40,228 nucleotides of DNA, taken from assembly GCA_021769135.1 (NCBI GenBank), contig JAETTM010000038.1, positions 1-40,228 of the forward strand, in the 5' to 3' direction. Shown one piece after another: positions 8,414-16,924 of this stretch. The notes under the pieces are model-generated. The model was not told the DNA's origin. It did not search any database and saw only the letters and a program-made list of their open reading frames with translations. Position 1 is the stretch's first letter. Each line of letters opens with the position of its first letter. Both the position numbers and the translations under genes were made by a program. Origin of the DNA: Lachnospiraceae bacterium. GTDB lineage: Bacteria; Bacillota; Clostridia; Lachnospirales; Lachnospiraceae.

Positions 8414-9580
8414 TCATACCACCAAATCCATATCTGCCATTATTTTTTCAAATTCATCCTTCATCCCCTTGCCTTTAATCATCTGCTGCGCGATTACCTG
8501 GCAGCAATCATTTCCTTCCACAATAATCCATCCATCCCTTGTGTATGCCAAATCCCAGCCAATGAATTTGGTAGCATCATCTTGCAGCGCCACTTCTGTC
8601 ACCAATGCTTTTAATTTATCCCATTCCGGCATCTGATATCCTTTAAATACAATGCCGGAGGATGGATGCATCCTATAGTGGCCGCCAAATTCATCAAACC
8701 CCTCCGTAATAATTTTTCCAGTTTCATAATCAACGCATGCCTGTATTCCCCCAGCTCCACCATTATCTATAAATGAACCGGGCCTTCCCGTACGAAGGGT
8801 ACAGTAGGGAACCACAATACCATGCTTTGTATGAAATGTAACCGCCCGGACTGTATTCACGCTGGATGCGTTAAAGGCAGACAATTCCGGGGCCTGTTCA
8901 ATCTTTTCCTCTAAAATATGTTTTCCCTTTTGTATCAGGCTTTCGAATAATTCCTTCTCGGTTTTCCCACAAACAGCTATATCAATCAGTTCTACACTTA
9001 CCCCCTGCGCTTCAAAAACTTCCTTTTTCACAAATACTGGATGTTTCTTAATAAAATCTTCAAATACAGCGAAGTCCCTTTTTTTGCTTATTGCTATTGC
9101 TTCACGCCGATAATATTTACCATATTTTTTATATGTTTTGATTTTGTCCTTAAAAATATCTGCCTTAATCATATTATTCATACGGCAGCGATAAATAATT
9201 CTTGCCCTATCCGACACAAAGCTTTCCCGTTCTCTGCGCGTTTTATTTTCCAGCTGAAAAGCAAAATATTCCACTGGCGTAAAACCATAAGCAAAGTAAC
9301 AAAAAACCATATCCTCATAAACCGCTTGTACATCTTTGCGCTTCTGGTATTCGGGAATCCGTTTTAACGTAAGGTCTATGTTCTCATTTACCCCCTTCAT
9401 TTCCTTGGGCCATGTATCATAACAATATTCTATAGCCCTATGTTTTTCATCAGAACTTTCTTCTGCCAAGGCAATCATTTTTTCCGGCAAAATAGTTTTA
9501 CTGGATATCGCTATACGCATTTTAGCTGCCATTTTCCGGATAATCGTTATGTCCGGAAGGCAAAATAATAATTCATTCAT
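8414..9580 (-). CDS. sugar-transfer-associated ATP-grasp protein (paralogue 1)
   Basis: 388 aa, same architecture as the neighbour at 7178-8368: HPVFVKKEVFEAQGVSV, ILEEKIEQ, NASSVNTVRAVTFHT, GSFIDNGGAGGI, HPSSGIVFKGYQMPEW and FIGWDLAYTRDGWIIVEGN. The last motif supplies the acidic and Asn ligands of Mg-ATP. GGGAG lies 9 bases before ATG 9580, and the gene follows the epimerase by 18 bases. Two full-length copies side by side suggest that they join different residues or act on successive positions of the same repeat unit; this is inference. Cytoplasmic, no signal peptide. Confidence 0.88.
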   Translation of the reverse strand: MNELLFCLPDITIIRKMAAKMRIAISSKTILPEKMIALAEESSDEKHRAIEYCYDTWPKEMKGVNENIDLTLKRIPEYQKRKDVQAVYEDMVFCYFAYGFTPVEYFAFQLENKTRRERESFVSDRARIIYRCRMNNMIKADIFKDKIKTYKKYGKYYRREAIAISKKRDFAVFEDFIKKHPVFVKKEVFEAQGVSVELIDIAVCGKTEKELFESLIQKGKHILEEKIEQAPELSAFNASSVNTVRAVTFHTKHGIVVPYCTLRTGRPGSFIDNGGAGGIQACVDYETGKIITEGFDEFGGHYRMHPSSGIVFKGYQMPEWDKLKALVTEVALQDDATKFIGWDLAYTRDGWIIVEGNDCCQVIAQQMIKGKGMKDEFEKIMADMDLVV

Positions 9581-9598
9581 CTCAGGCTTCTCCCTTTT

Positions 9599-10510
9599 TC
9601 ATACCATTTCAAATATGCGGCTGACCATCTGGCGGATATCGTACCGGGGCTTCCATCCCGTATCCGCTTCAAATTTTCCTGTATCCATGCCTGCCCACAA
9701 AGCGATATCGTCTTCGCTAAAATCAATTTCCACCTCAGTGCAGCCATGGGATTCTGCCGCTTCTTTTACCATATCGGCAATTTCCACGAGGTTATATCTC
9801 ATCCTATTTGGGCCTACATTATATATGGCCCTCCAAACCTTCTTTCCATTTAGCAATGAAAGAATAGCATAAGGTACATCATCCGCATCTATATAGGAAA
9901 ACATCTGTTTTCCACCCCGAAGAACCAGCCTCCCGCTTTCCTTTGCATTCCTGCATAATGTTTTCACTAAATTCTGGCTCTGAATCACGATATCCAGCCT
10001 TAAAATAGTATGCTGTAGTTCCTCATGCCCCAGATATACGGACTCAAACAATTTTTCCCCTGCATATTTCGCCATGGCATATACGGACTCAGGAGACGGA
10101 ACCGTCTCCTCCGACCTCCATTCCGGTGTATTTCCATAAATGCTTTGGCTGGAGATATAAATTGCATTTTGGATATGGGAATCCGCCACCTTTCGGAACG
10201 CTGCCAACGAATAATCCAGGCTGGAGGCAATTTCTTCCTTTGGGAAAACCGCCCTGGAAAATGCAAAATGAACTGCTCCTGCAATATGAAACTTTGTCAA
10301 ATCTGCCCGAAACATTTCCTCGCTGGACATTTGAATAATCTTGTTTAAATTTTTTACGCCCTCCCGCGCTAACATATGCGGAATCTTTTCCGGAAAACTG
10401 CTGACCGCAACCACTTCGTATTCCGTTTCGTCTGCAAGCAGCTTAACCATACGTCCGCCAAGGCTGCCATCCGCCCCAGTAATCAATATCTTTTTTTCTT
10501 TTTTATCCAT
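9599..10510 (-). CDS. NAD-dependent epimerase/dehydratase (extended SDR)
   Basis: 303 aa. The N-terminal KKILITGADGSLGGRMVKLL holds the Rossmann GxxGxxG. Later come AVHFAFSRAVF, the SSQSIYG serine region (about 119-125) and the catalytic pair YAMAKYAGEKL (Tyr and Lys four residues apart, about 144-148). GALE-like enzymes of this group epimerise, dehydrate or reduce nucleotide sugars. It sits between two ATP-grasp genes and probably makes the modified nucleotide sugar used by the cluster. The exact reaction is not readable. Confidence 0.82.
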   Translation of the reverse strand: MDKKEKKILITGADGSLGGRMVKLLADETEYEVVAVSSFPEKIPHMLAREGVKNLNKIIQMSSEEMFRADLTKFHIAGAVHFAFSRAVFPKEEIASSLDYSLAAFRKVADSHIQNAIYISSQSIYGNTPEWRSEETVPSPESVYAMAKYAGEKLFESVYLGHEELQHTILRLDIVIQSQNLVKTLCRNAKESGRLVLRGGKQMFSYIDADDVPYAILSLLNGKKVWRAIYNVGPNRMRYNLVEIADMVKEAAESHGCTEVEIDFSEDDIALWAGMDTGKFEADTGWKPRYDIRQMVSRIFEMV

Positions 10511-10550
10511 ATATACCCCATGTCTGTTTTCAGTCTTTTACTATGTTGTC

Positions 10551-11852
10551 TCAACAGCATAAGCAATAATTAATCCGTTCCCTCAAATCATTGATATCAT
10601 GCGGCTTCATCAGCACATCCTTCCCCTCCGGGTCTTTGACCTGATACATGGACTGCAGCCGCTCTATCCGTTCCAGAAGCTGCTCTTTCGTATCTCCATA
10701 TACATGAATCCTCGCTACCAGCTGAATCAAAGTGCCTTTTGCGGATTCCGGTATTTTCTCCCCTTCCGCATACTGTTGGCAAACTTTAATTAACCAGGGA
10801 TAAGTTTCCACCGCTTTGCGCCCCACAAATTCCTGGCATACCATCCCAGGAATTCCCACTACATTCCATGTGGCATACCATCTTTTAAACCTTGCATCCA
10901 ATCTGCCATACCGCCCCATGCTGCCGGTAAGCGCGTAATTCATAAGATGCTCAAAAGTATTATAGTCATTCTCCATTTCAAGAATATGGTAGGTTTTGCA
11001 ACCATTCAGCCTCATCCCCGCTTCATAGAAAAAAATTTCACTGTCCTTTACAACAGCCTGCAAGAACAAAGAGCCATTTCGAATGCCAATACCTTTTAAC
11101 ATTTGGATGACCATTTCATTATATTTTTCATAATACATGCCTGTATACCGTGAAGGATAAATGTACATATCCGGCACCCGCACCACCCCTTCCTGGCTGC
11201 TGTTAAAATAGCGGTCATGTATTGCTGCCAGCTGTATATCTCCATCCTGGGCTACATATGTAACATTAATCTCATCATAAGGAATATATTCCTCTACAAT
11301 CACTTTTCCGGTACGGGAAGCTTTTCTTGCCTTTTCCAGCCCTTCTGTCATATCCTTTTCTGTCTCACAAACCGTAATCCCTTTTGAACCGCTCCCATCC
11401 ACTGGCTTAACAATAACAGGATAATTAATCGGGCATTCTTTTATATTATTTTCCTCGTCTGCCACATATTCCTTTGGTACGGGAATACCATATTTAACGC
11501 AGGTTTCCTTAAAATATTTTTTATCCGTTGACATGCGAAGCTGTTCCACCGTATAAGGGGCATATGCTCCAATTCGTTCTGCAACCCTTGCCGTATACGG
11601 CGAAAGCATATCGTTAAAATTTGATATTACGCCATCATAATGTTCTTTCCTGCAAAGTTCTGCCAAAGCATCTACATCCAGTGCATCCATTTCATAAGAA
11701 GCATCCGCCATCTGCTTTATCTTTGTTCCTTTATTATAGTCGGCAACTCCGATAAATACGCCATTCCGACGAGCCAGCTCAATCAGGTCAGCTGTCGGGC
11801 CAATTCCCCCAATCAAAAGCAGCCTCTTTCCCGATAAACTATTATCCAGCAT
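10551..11852 (-). CDS. ATP-grasp domain ligase (carbamoyl-phosphate-synthase-like fold)
   Basis: 433 aa. A pre-ATP-grasp Rossmann-like domain (KRLLLIGGIGPTADLIELA, about 8-26; YDGVISNFNDMLSPYTARVA) is followed by STDKKYFKETCVKYGIPVP, then PVIVKPVDGSGSKGI (ATP lysine and Gly loop), VIVEEYI, and a FYEAGMRLNGC segment in the metal-binding position. This is the architecture of ligases that couple a carboxylate to an amine through an acyl phosphate, such as CarB, PurK and BacD-type enzymes. GGGAGGG lies 7 bases before ATG 11852 and the gene overlaps the end of the sugar transferase by 11 bases, so translation is probably coupled. Substrates unknown. Confidence 0.85.
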   Translation of the reverse strand: MLDNSLSGKRLLLIGGIGPTADLIELARRNGVFIGVADYNKGTKIKQMADASYEMDALDVDALAELCRKEHYDGVISNFNDMLSPYTARVAERIGAYAPYTVEQLRMSTDKKYFKETCVKYGIPVPKEYVADEENNIKECPINYPVIVKPVDGSGSKGITVCETEKDMTEGLEKARKASRTGKVIVEEYIPYDEINVTYVAQDGDIQLAAIHDRYFNSSQEGVVRVPDMYIYPSRYTGMYYEKYNEMVIQMLKGIGIRNGSLFLQAVVKDSEIFFYEAGMRLNGCKTYHILEMENDYNTFEHLMNYALTGSMGRYGRLDARFKRWYATWNVVGIPGMVCQEFVGRKAVETYPWLIKVCQQYAEGEKIPESAKGTLIQLVARIHVYGDTKEQLLERIERLQSMYQVKDPEGKDVLMKPHDINDLRERINYCLCC

Positions 11853-12699
11853 TTTTTAGCCCTCCCTGACCTACGCCGATTTCGGCTTCTTTCGCCCCTT
11901 CCTCCGCTTTTATCTCTTCCATTACTTTTTCTATGTATTCATCCGGAACTTCCCCCAGACTGATTGCCTTTCCATCTTCCGAATATCCCATGAAATCGCC
12001 GCGCCCCGCTGCCGAACGGACAGCTGCGTTCTTCTTATCCAACGTGAAACGAATAAGATTAAATACCATCTTAATATCCGTTTTCAGACTTAAATTCCGG
12101 ACATACCATACATCATTATCAAACTGGTCATTCCATGTCCTGATTGACGATTTGTGGTCTCTGGGAGGGCATTCCAGGCCAGGTTTTACAGCATATCTTA
12201 ATAAATGCTTCTTGCTGTAGCGGGACATGTACTGCGGAACCAAAGGTCTCGGTCCTATGATGGACATATCCCCTTTCAATACGCATACAAAATTTAGCAA
12301 TTCGTCCAGTGAAGTTTTCCTGACAAAATTCCCCCATTTTGTCACACGCTTGCCTGCGGGCAGCAATTCTCCCCTTTCATCTACTGTATCGCGCATATTT
12401 CGGAATTTCGTCATTCTGAAAATCTTTCCATTTTTCCCCACCCGTTCCTGAGAAAAAAAGATGGGGGATTCTACATCAAAAAAAGTGATAATCCCTATAA
12501 TCAGATTGATGGGCAAAGTAAGCAGCAATGCCACAGCCGAAACAATAATATCTATCATTCTTTTCCCATACTTCGAGTAAAAAGTTTCTCTTACTACAAA
12601 CTCTTCCTCTAACATATCCATCATCGGCAGCCGTTCCTTCGCCAAATGGTCTGCTATCATCCATCTTGTTGCTTGTGTCAATTCATCCTTGTTTATCAA
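11842..12699 (-). CDS. initiating sugar-phosphate transferase (PglC/WcaJ family)
   Basis: 285 aa. Helical N-terminal segment, then YGKRMIDIIVSAVALLLTLP, a single re-entrant hydrophobic helix, FFSQERVGKNGKIFRMTKFRNM and DELLNFVCVLKGDMSIIGPRPLVPQY. These are the hallmark motifs of the bacterial sugar transferase family, including the Asp-Glu pair that performs catalysis. The enzyme moves a phospho-sugar from a nucleotide sugar to undecaprenyl phosphate on the inner membrane face and so starts the repeat unit. It is the only recognisable glycosyl-type transferase in the cluster. An extra tail of about 70 residues (SAAGRGDFMGYSEDGK onward) follows the usual end of the domain. Confidence 0.92.
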   Translation of the reverse strand: MINKDELTQATRWMIADHLAKERLPMMDMLEEEFVVRETFYSKYGKRMIDIIVSAVALLLTLPINLIIGIITFFDVESPIFFSQERVGKNGKIFRMTKFRNMRDTVDERGELLPAGKRVTKWGNFVRKTSLDELLNFVCVLKGDMSIIGPRPLVPQYMSRYSKKHLLRYAVKPGLECPPRDHKSSIRTWNDQFDNDVWYVRNLSLKTDIKMVFNLIRFTLDKKNAAVRSAAGRGDFMGYSEDGKAISLGEVPDEYIEKVMEEIKAEEGAKEAEIGVGQGGLKNAG

Positions 12700-12729
12700 A
12701 TCCTTCTCACCCTACCATTACTTTTCATT

Positions 12730-13941
12730 CTATTCCACCAACCGTATTTTCACATGCTCACTCACATGTTGGATTGCATGCGCCATTTCCTCTTCCCTGT
12801 CAAACCGAAGCACTAACGTTCCTACCGCATCATTCGCCGCTTCAAACCTGTCTATGGAATCCCCCATCTTCACCCAGAGGTCTCTCTCCACAATGTTCTT
12901 TTGAATCTCCTGCGAAACCCAAAGTTCTTTAAAAATCCCTTTTCTGTTGCTATGCAGCACTACTTCTGCCCAATGCCCATCATATAGCTTCTGTTCAATC
13001 TTTGTTACCGGCTCCCCTACCGCAGCCAGCACAGATGCCTGAATCAAATCTACGCCTGTAGCATACTTAAGCATTTCCGCAAGGCGGTTCCCTCCGCCCC
13101 TGGGGGTACACTCCATAATATATGCTTTTCCATCCGTACACTCCCTCGTCTCAATATTGTATATGGATGATTGCAGATTCAACAGTTTTATCAGCCTCTG
13201 CAATTCCTCCGCTAACTCTTTTTCGTGTTCCTCTGTCATTGTGGAAGGCCAGCTGTAAGCTGCCGGTGTATAAGGATTCCTAGCATCCGCATCGAAATGC
13301 TGGGCATTAAAGGAAACAAATTTCAATTCGCCATTCACAGAAAAACTGTCGGTATCGGAAGAACATCCCACTTTATCCAGAAATTCTTCCACGATAAATT
13401 CCTTTTTAAATGAATGCTCCAGTGCATATTCAATGGCTTCCTGCAATTTTTCAGGGTCATCTACCCGAGTCACGCCTTTGCTCCCTGCCGAATCCGTGGG
13501 TTTCACAATCACCGGCCAGCGGAATCTTTCCACATCGTTCATCGCGTCTTCTGCTTTTATATACCTTTTCGCGGTTGGAACGTTAAATCCATGCTCTGCC
13601 AGAAATTTTCGGAAACGCCCTTTGTTTTGCAGAATCGATACTGCTTCATAGGAACCCACCGACGGCAAACCCAACTGCTCCGCCACATATGCCGCTGCTG
13701 TCACGCCCGGGTCGCATGCAAATGACATAATGCCATCTATTTTCAATCTTTTTGCCGCTTCTAATACCGCCTCTTTATCAATGATGCTCACATTGCAATA
13801 TTCATCCGAAAATTTATGCGCATAATTATCCGGCAAATAATCGCATGTGATTACATAATACCCGAGTTCATGGGCTGCCCGAATCACCGGAAGCTGATAA
13901 CGGTTGCCTCCCAGCAGCATGAGCTTTTTCTGTTTTTTCAC
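12730..13941 (-). CDS. ATP-grasp domain ligase
   Basis: 403 aa with GTG start at 13941, preceded by GGAAAGGAAGG at 8 bases. The open frame extends to 14106, but that part overlaps the acyltransferase and shows no family pattern. The N-terminal KKLMLLGGNRYQLPVIRAAHELGYYVITCDY is a pre-ATP-grasp domain. The ATP-grasp core has WPVIVKPTDSAGSKGV, FIVEEFL, and YIMECTPRGGGNRLAEML, with Glu and Arg/Gly placed as in PurK/CarB-type ligases. The C-terminal third resembles the small lid domain of amino-acid ligases. A carboxylate-amine ligase acting on a sugar or an amino acid for the polymer is the likely role. It lies 38 bases after the acyltransferase. Confidence 0.85.
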   Translation of the reverse strand: MKKQKKLMLLGGNRYQLPVIRAAHELGYYVITCDYLPDNYAHKFSDEYCNVSIIDKEAVLEAAKRLKIDGIMSFACDPGVTAAAYVAEQLGLPSVGSYEAVSILQNKGRFRKFLAEHGFNVPTAKRYIKAEDAMNDVERFRWPVIVKPTDSAGSKGVTRVDDPEKLQEAIEYALEHSFKKEFIVEEFLDKVGCSSDTDSFSVNGELKFVSFNAQHFDADARNPYTPAAYSWPSTMTEEHEKELAEELQRLIKLLNLQSSIYNIETRECTDGKAYIMECTPRGGGNRLAEMLKYATGVDLIQASVLAAVGEPVTKIEQKLYDGHWAEVVLHSNRKGIFKELWVSQEIQKNIVERDLWVKMGDSIDRFEAANDAVGTLVLRFDREEEMAHAIQHVSEHVKIRLVE

Positions 13942-13979
13942 AGCGCGAACCTTCCTTTCCTGTCTGTAACATAATGAAA

Positions 13980-15146
13980 TTACTTGCTCTTTTTTAGCTT
14001 TCCAGCTACAGTAAACACAATTTTTACCATCCGTGCAAACACAATTGCCAAAACCATCGTAATCAGGAATCTCATTCCCGCATGGGAAATCAGCCATTCC
14101 TGCCATTTACTATTTAAAATCCCAAATGCAATCGGCAGCCCCTCATATACAAAGGCATGGGTCATATATAGTTCGAAAGATACACTCCCCAAAAACTGAA
14201 ATGGTTTCGCATGCAATATATCTGCTATTTTCCCTTCATCCGTATAAAAAACCAGAAGCAACAGTACATTTGGAAGGCTGTAAATCCAGGCATTCCATAT
14301 GGAGCCTGAAACAAAACTGCGAACCAGCAGCATCAAGAATGCAAAGGATAAAACTGCCATTTGGGCGAACCCCCCCCCACCGTTTTTAGCCAGTTTAAAT
14401 CTGTCCATACAGCAGGCAACTGTCATACCCAAAAAGCATTCGCCAAAAATCCGAAAATACGGATTCACATAAGTGACCCACAACCTGATATCTTCCAAGT
14501 CCTTCCAGTCCACAATAAAGCATAATATAGCCTGTACTACATATGCAAAGGCACATACCACCGCTATTTTTGTCCTGATTATTTCCTGCCTTTTCCGGTT
14601 TGCACCGTCTGTCAGCCTAGGAACTATAAACCATGCCAATATGTAAAATACAATCAATGCAGACATATACCATGACGGGCCGTGAAAAGAATAGAAAGTG
14701 GATTTTAGAGGTACGAATGCCTTAAGCATTGTAATCCCCATTATAATATTGAACCACCAATAGCCGCTTCCCGGCGCTATCCCTTCCCCATTTATAATTC
14801 CATTGCCTTTTAGCATGACATCCAACATAACCGCCAAAATAAGAACACAAAAAACTAACGGATATATTTTCTTCAGTTTTTTTGCTATATAATCTCTAAA
14901 GTTTACGTTCTTCCACGTATACACTGCCAAAAATCCCGACAAGGTATAGAAAAAAGATGAGTACACCGAACCATGCCGCATAAAATATTCATATAGATTA
15001 CTCCAAAGAGGCATTTGTGCTTCCTTCAAATATGACATATGGGAGAAGAAAATCCCAAGGGCCGCCATTCCCCGCAGTGCGTTATATGACAAATTATGTC
15101 TCTTTTTCAATTCCGTGCCATTTGATGTTTTTATGGCCTCTTCCAT
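13980..15146 (-). CDS. membrane O-acyltransferase (Acyltransferase_3 family), with an internal G9 tract
   Basis: 388 aa, about ten membrane helices. The N-terminal NALRGMAALGIFFSHMSYL carries the Arg and His of acyltransferase family 3, and GSVYSSFFYTLSGFLAVYTW follows. Later helices include FLGSVSFELYMTHAFVYEG, typical of the family end. These enzymes O-acetylate surface sugars using cytoplasmic acyl donors. The ATG at 15146 is chosen because GAGGGG precedes it; 15167 has no site. Codons about 257-259 contain nine consecutive G (14378-14370 on the coding strand): a gain or loss of one G would truncate the protein in the last third, a possible on/off switch. Confidence 0.85.
   Translation of the reverse strand: MEEAIKTSNGTELKKRHNLSYNALRGMAALGIFFSHMSYLKEAQMPLWSNLYEYFMRHGSVYSSFFYTLSGFLAVYTWKNVNFRDYIAKKLKKIYPLVFCVLILAVMLDVMLKGNGIINGEGIAPGSGYWWFNIIMGITMLKAFVPLKSTFYSFHGPSWYMSALIVFYILAWFIVPRLTDGANRKRQEIIRTKIAVVCAFAYVVQAILCFIVDWKDLEDIRLWVTYVNPYFRIFGECFLGMTVACCMDRFKLAKNGGGGFAQMAVLSFAFLMLLVRSFVSGSIWNAWIYSLPNVLLLLVFYTDEGKIADILHAKPFQFLGSVSFELYMTHAFVYEGLPIAFGILNSKWQEWLISHAGMRFLITMVLAIVFARMVKIVFTVAGKLKKSK
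14370..14378 (-). repeat. G9 homopolymer inside the acyltransferase gene
   Basis: Nine C on the plus strand, nine G in the coding strand, encoding part of a Gly-rich turn between membrane helices. It is a possible slipped-strand site. Confidence 0.8.
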
Positions 15147-15221
15147 GAATTCCACACCCCTCACCATAAAATTGTATATCCTATTCGCTTTTCATACGCG
15201 CAAATTACATATGCCCCATCC

Positions 15222-16313
15222 TCACCGCAAAATCACATCGCATATCCTATCCGCATCTTCCACAGTCATATCAGCATATATCGGAAGGGTCAGCACACAT
15301 TCCGCCGCGTGGAGCGCTACCGGAACATCCAGGCTCCCGTACTGTTCCTTATAGCACGAAAAACAGTTTGTTGTTGGATAAAAATATTTTCTGGCATAGA
15401 TATCTTCTTTTTCCAATTTAGCTTTTATTTCATTGCGGTTTTCTTTATATCCGTCAAAAATCACAGGAAAATATGCATAATTCCATACCAGCCCTTTTTC
15501 CGGCTCAATCAGTTTAATGCCGGGAATTCCTGCAAGGCGCTCTATATAGCGCTCGCCCACCAGTCTTCTTTTGGCAATTTCCTCATCAATATGGCGGAGA
15601 TTGCAAATACCCATAACGGCTTCGAATTCATTCATCCGTGCATTCGTTCCAATACGGACCACCTCTTCTTCGTTGATAAATCCAAAATTTACCAGACAAC
15701 GCATATATTTAAACATCTCTGCATCCTTATAGGTTACAATCCCTCCTTCAATCGTATGAAATACTTTTGTCGCATGGGTGCTGAACATAGCCGCATCCCC
15801 AAAATTGGCTGCACTGACTCCGTTCAAAGTGACCCCAAAAGCATGGGCTGCATCATAAATAACCTTCAGGTTATGCTTGCAAGCAATCTTGTCAATAGCT
15901 TCAATATCACATAAAAACCCGTATACATGGGTGGCCACAATCGCCGCTGTTTTCTCCGTTATTGCGCCTTCTATCAACTCCGGGTTCACTGTGTAGTTAT
16001 CTTCTTTTACATCTACAAACACAGGCGTCAGGCCATTGCGGACAATGGCATTGGTTGTTGACACATGGGTATAGGGCGTAGTGATTACTTCTCCTTTTAT
16101 TCCTAAAGCCTGAAGCGCTACTTCCAGCGCCACATGGCCGTTGGCAAACAGCCACACATTTTCACACCCCAGGTATTTTTTCAGTTCCGTCTCAAATTCT
16201 TTCGATGCCATTCCGCGATTAGACAACCAGCGGCTTTCCCACACAGGGCGCAGTTCATTCGTATACTCCTCGAACGAAGGCATCGACGATTTCGTAACAT
16301 TAATCCTCCCCAT
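15222..16313 (-). CDS. DegT/DnrJ/EryC1/StrS-type sugar aminotransferase
   Basis: 363 aa. ATG 16313 has AAAGGAG at 9 bases; an in-frame ATG-less extension upstream is rejected. PLP-dependent fold type I: LFANGHVALEVAL (about 55-67), TTPYTHVSTTNAI, VIYDAAHAFG (Asp154 for the pyridine nitrogen), and FSTHATKVFHTIEGG with the Schiff-base Lys183. C-terminal YFYPTTNCFSCY contacts the sugar. The family converts keto-nucleotide sugars to amino sugars, as in FdtB, VioA or WecE. An amino sugar would give the amine that a downstream ATP-grasp ligase or acyltransferase could modify; that link is inferred. A G9 tract and a -10-like TAGAAT lie upstream. Confidence 0.9.
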   Translation of the reverse strand: MGRINVTKSSMPSFEEYTNELRPVWESRWLSNRGMASKEFETELKKYLGCENVWLFANGHVALEVALQALGIKGEVITTPYTHVSTTNAIVRNGLTPVFVDVKEDNYTVNPELIEGAITEKTAAIVATHVYGFLCDIEAIDKIACKHNLKVIYDAAHAFGVTLNGVSAANFGDAAMFSTHATKVFHTIEGGIVTYKDAEMFKYMRCLVNFGFINEEEVVRIGTNARMNEFEAVMGICNLRHIDEEIAKRRLVGERYIERLAGIPGIKLIEPEKGLVWNYAYFPVIFDGYKENRNEIKAKLEKEDIYARKYFYPTTNCFSCYKEQYGSLDVPVALHAAECVLTLPIYADMTVEDADRICDVILR

Positions 16314-16415
16314 TTCTGTCATCTCCTTTTCGTTCCTTTGTGTCTTCGTTTCCCGAATTCGCAAAAATACCTTCCCTTCTATCCAAAAGGGAGATAAATT
16401 TATCCGGAATTTTTT

Positions 16416-16444
16416 ATTCTATCAGTTTTACCCCCCCCCGAATT
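16416..16444 (-). promoter_or_regulatory. G9 tract upstream of a -10-like element
   Basis: On the minus strand nine G (16439-16431) are followed by TAAAACTGA and TAGAAT (16421-16416), about 100 bases before the aminotransferase start. If TAGAAT is a -10, the G-run lies in the -35/-10 spacer, where length changes alter promoter strength. The -35 position itself is poor, so this is a weak promoter call. Confidence 0.3.
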
Positions 16445-16479
16445 ATTTCGGAAGGCATAAATCTCAAGGATTCTTGTCT

Positions 16480-16707
16480 TTATTTTTTTATCTTAAGCAG
16501 GAGGTTTCCCGCTTTTTCCAATAGGCGGCCAATCATAATTGCTATAAGTACAGGCCAGGATATGGCAATTGCAAGCAGTATAATATTCAACAAGCATGTT
16601 ATCCCTTTGTAAAGGGCGGATTTCGTCTCCCCTTCATCCTCATAACACCGGTTCACATCGTGTTCCTGTCGAAATATTTTTTCTATCTCTTCTGTCAATA
16701 AATCCAT
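16480..16707 (-). CDS. small membrane protein of unknown function
   Basis: 75 aa. The N-terminal half is acidic and soluble (EEIEKIFRQEHDVNRCYEDE); residues about 35-60 form one long or two short hydrophobic helices (CLLNIILLAIAISWPVLIAI); the tail is basic (KAGNLLLKIKK). AAGG lies 8 bases before ATG 16707. It is between the secreted protein and the aminotransferase. I do not recognise the family. A membrane-bound accessory factor is possible. Confidence 0.5.
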   Translation of the reverse strand: MDLLTEEIEKIFRQEHDVNRCYEDEGETKSALYKGITCLLNIILLAIAISWPVLIAIMIGRLLEKAGNLLLKIKK

Positions 16708-16816
16708 AATATTACCTTATTTCTTGCTTATTTCCTACTGATTTCAGGTTAATCCCCATCTCATGCTTATTTTTATTTCCTGCGTATTCCTATTTTCCAC
16801 CTATTATTTTTTCTTA

Positions 16817-16844
16817 GGCACAGCCGCCAGGAGGCGGCTGCGCC
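16817..16844 (-). repeat. strong stem-loop between the secreted protein and the small ORF
   Basis: Twelve-base arms (16817-16828 and 16833-16844) with one mismatch and a 4-base loop, 81 bases after the stop of the secreted protein. No T-run follows on the minus strand, so it may act as an attenuating or mRNA-stabilising structure rather than a clear terminator. Confidence 0.6.
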
Positions 16845-16924
16845 AAGCCCCACACTCGGTTGTTAGCAGAAAAACATGTTTATCTTACAACTCTCAACTT
16901 ATAAGCTTTACCCTTATATACTCC

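Noticed and set aside
13942-14106. N-terminal extension of the ATP-grasp gene
   Set aside because: It overlaps the 3' end of the acyltransferase gene, and the GTG at 13941 has a strong, well-spaced binding site just before the conserved domain.
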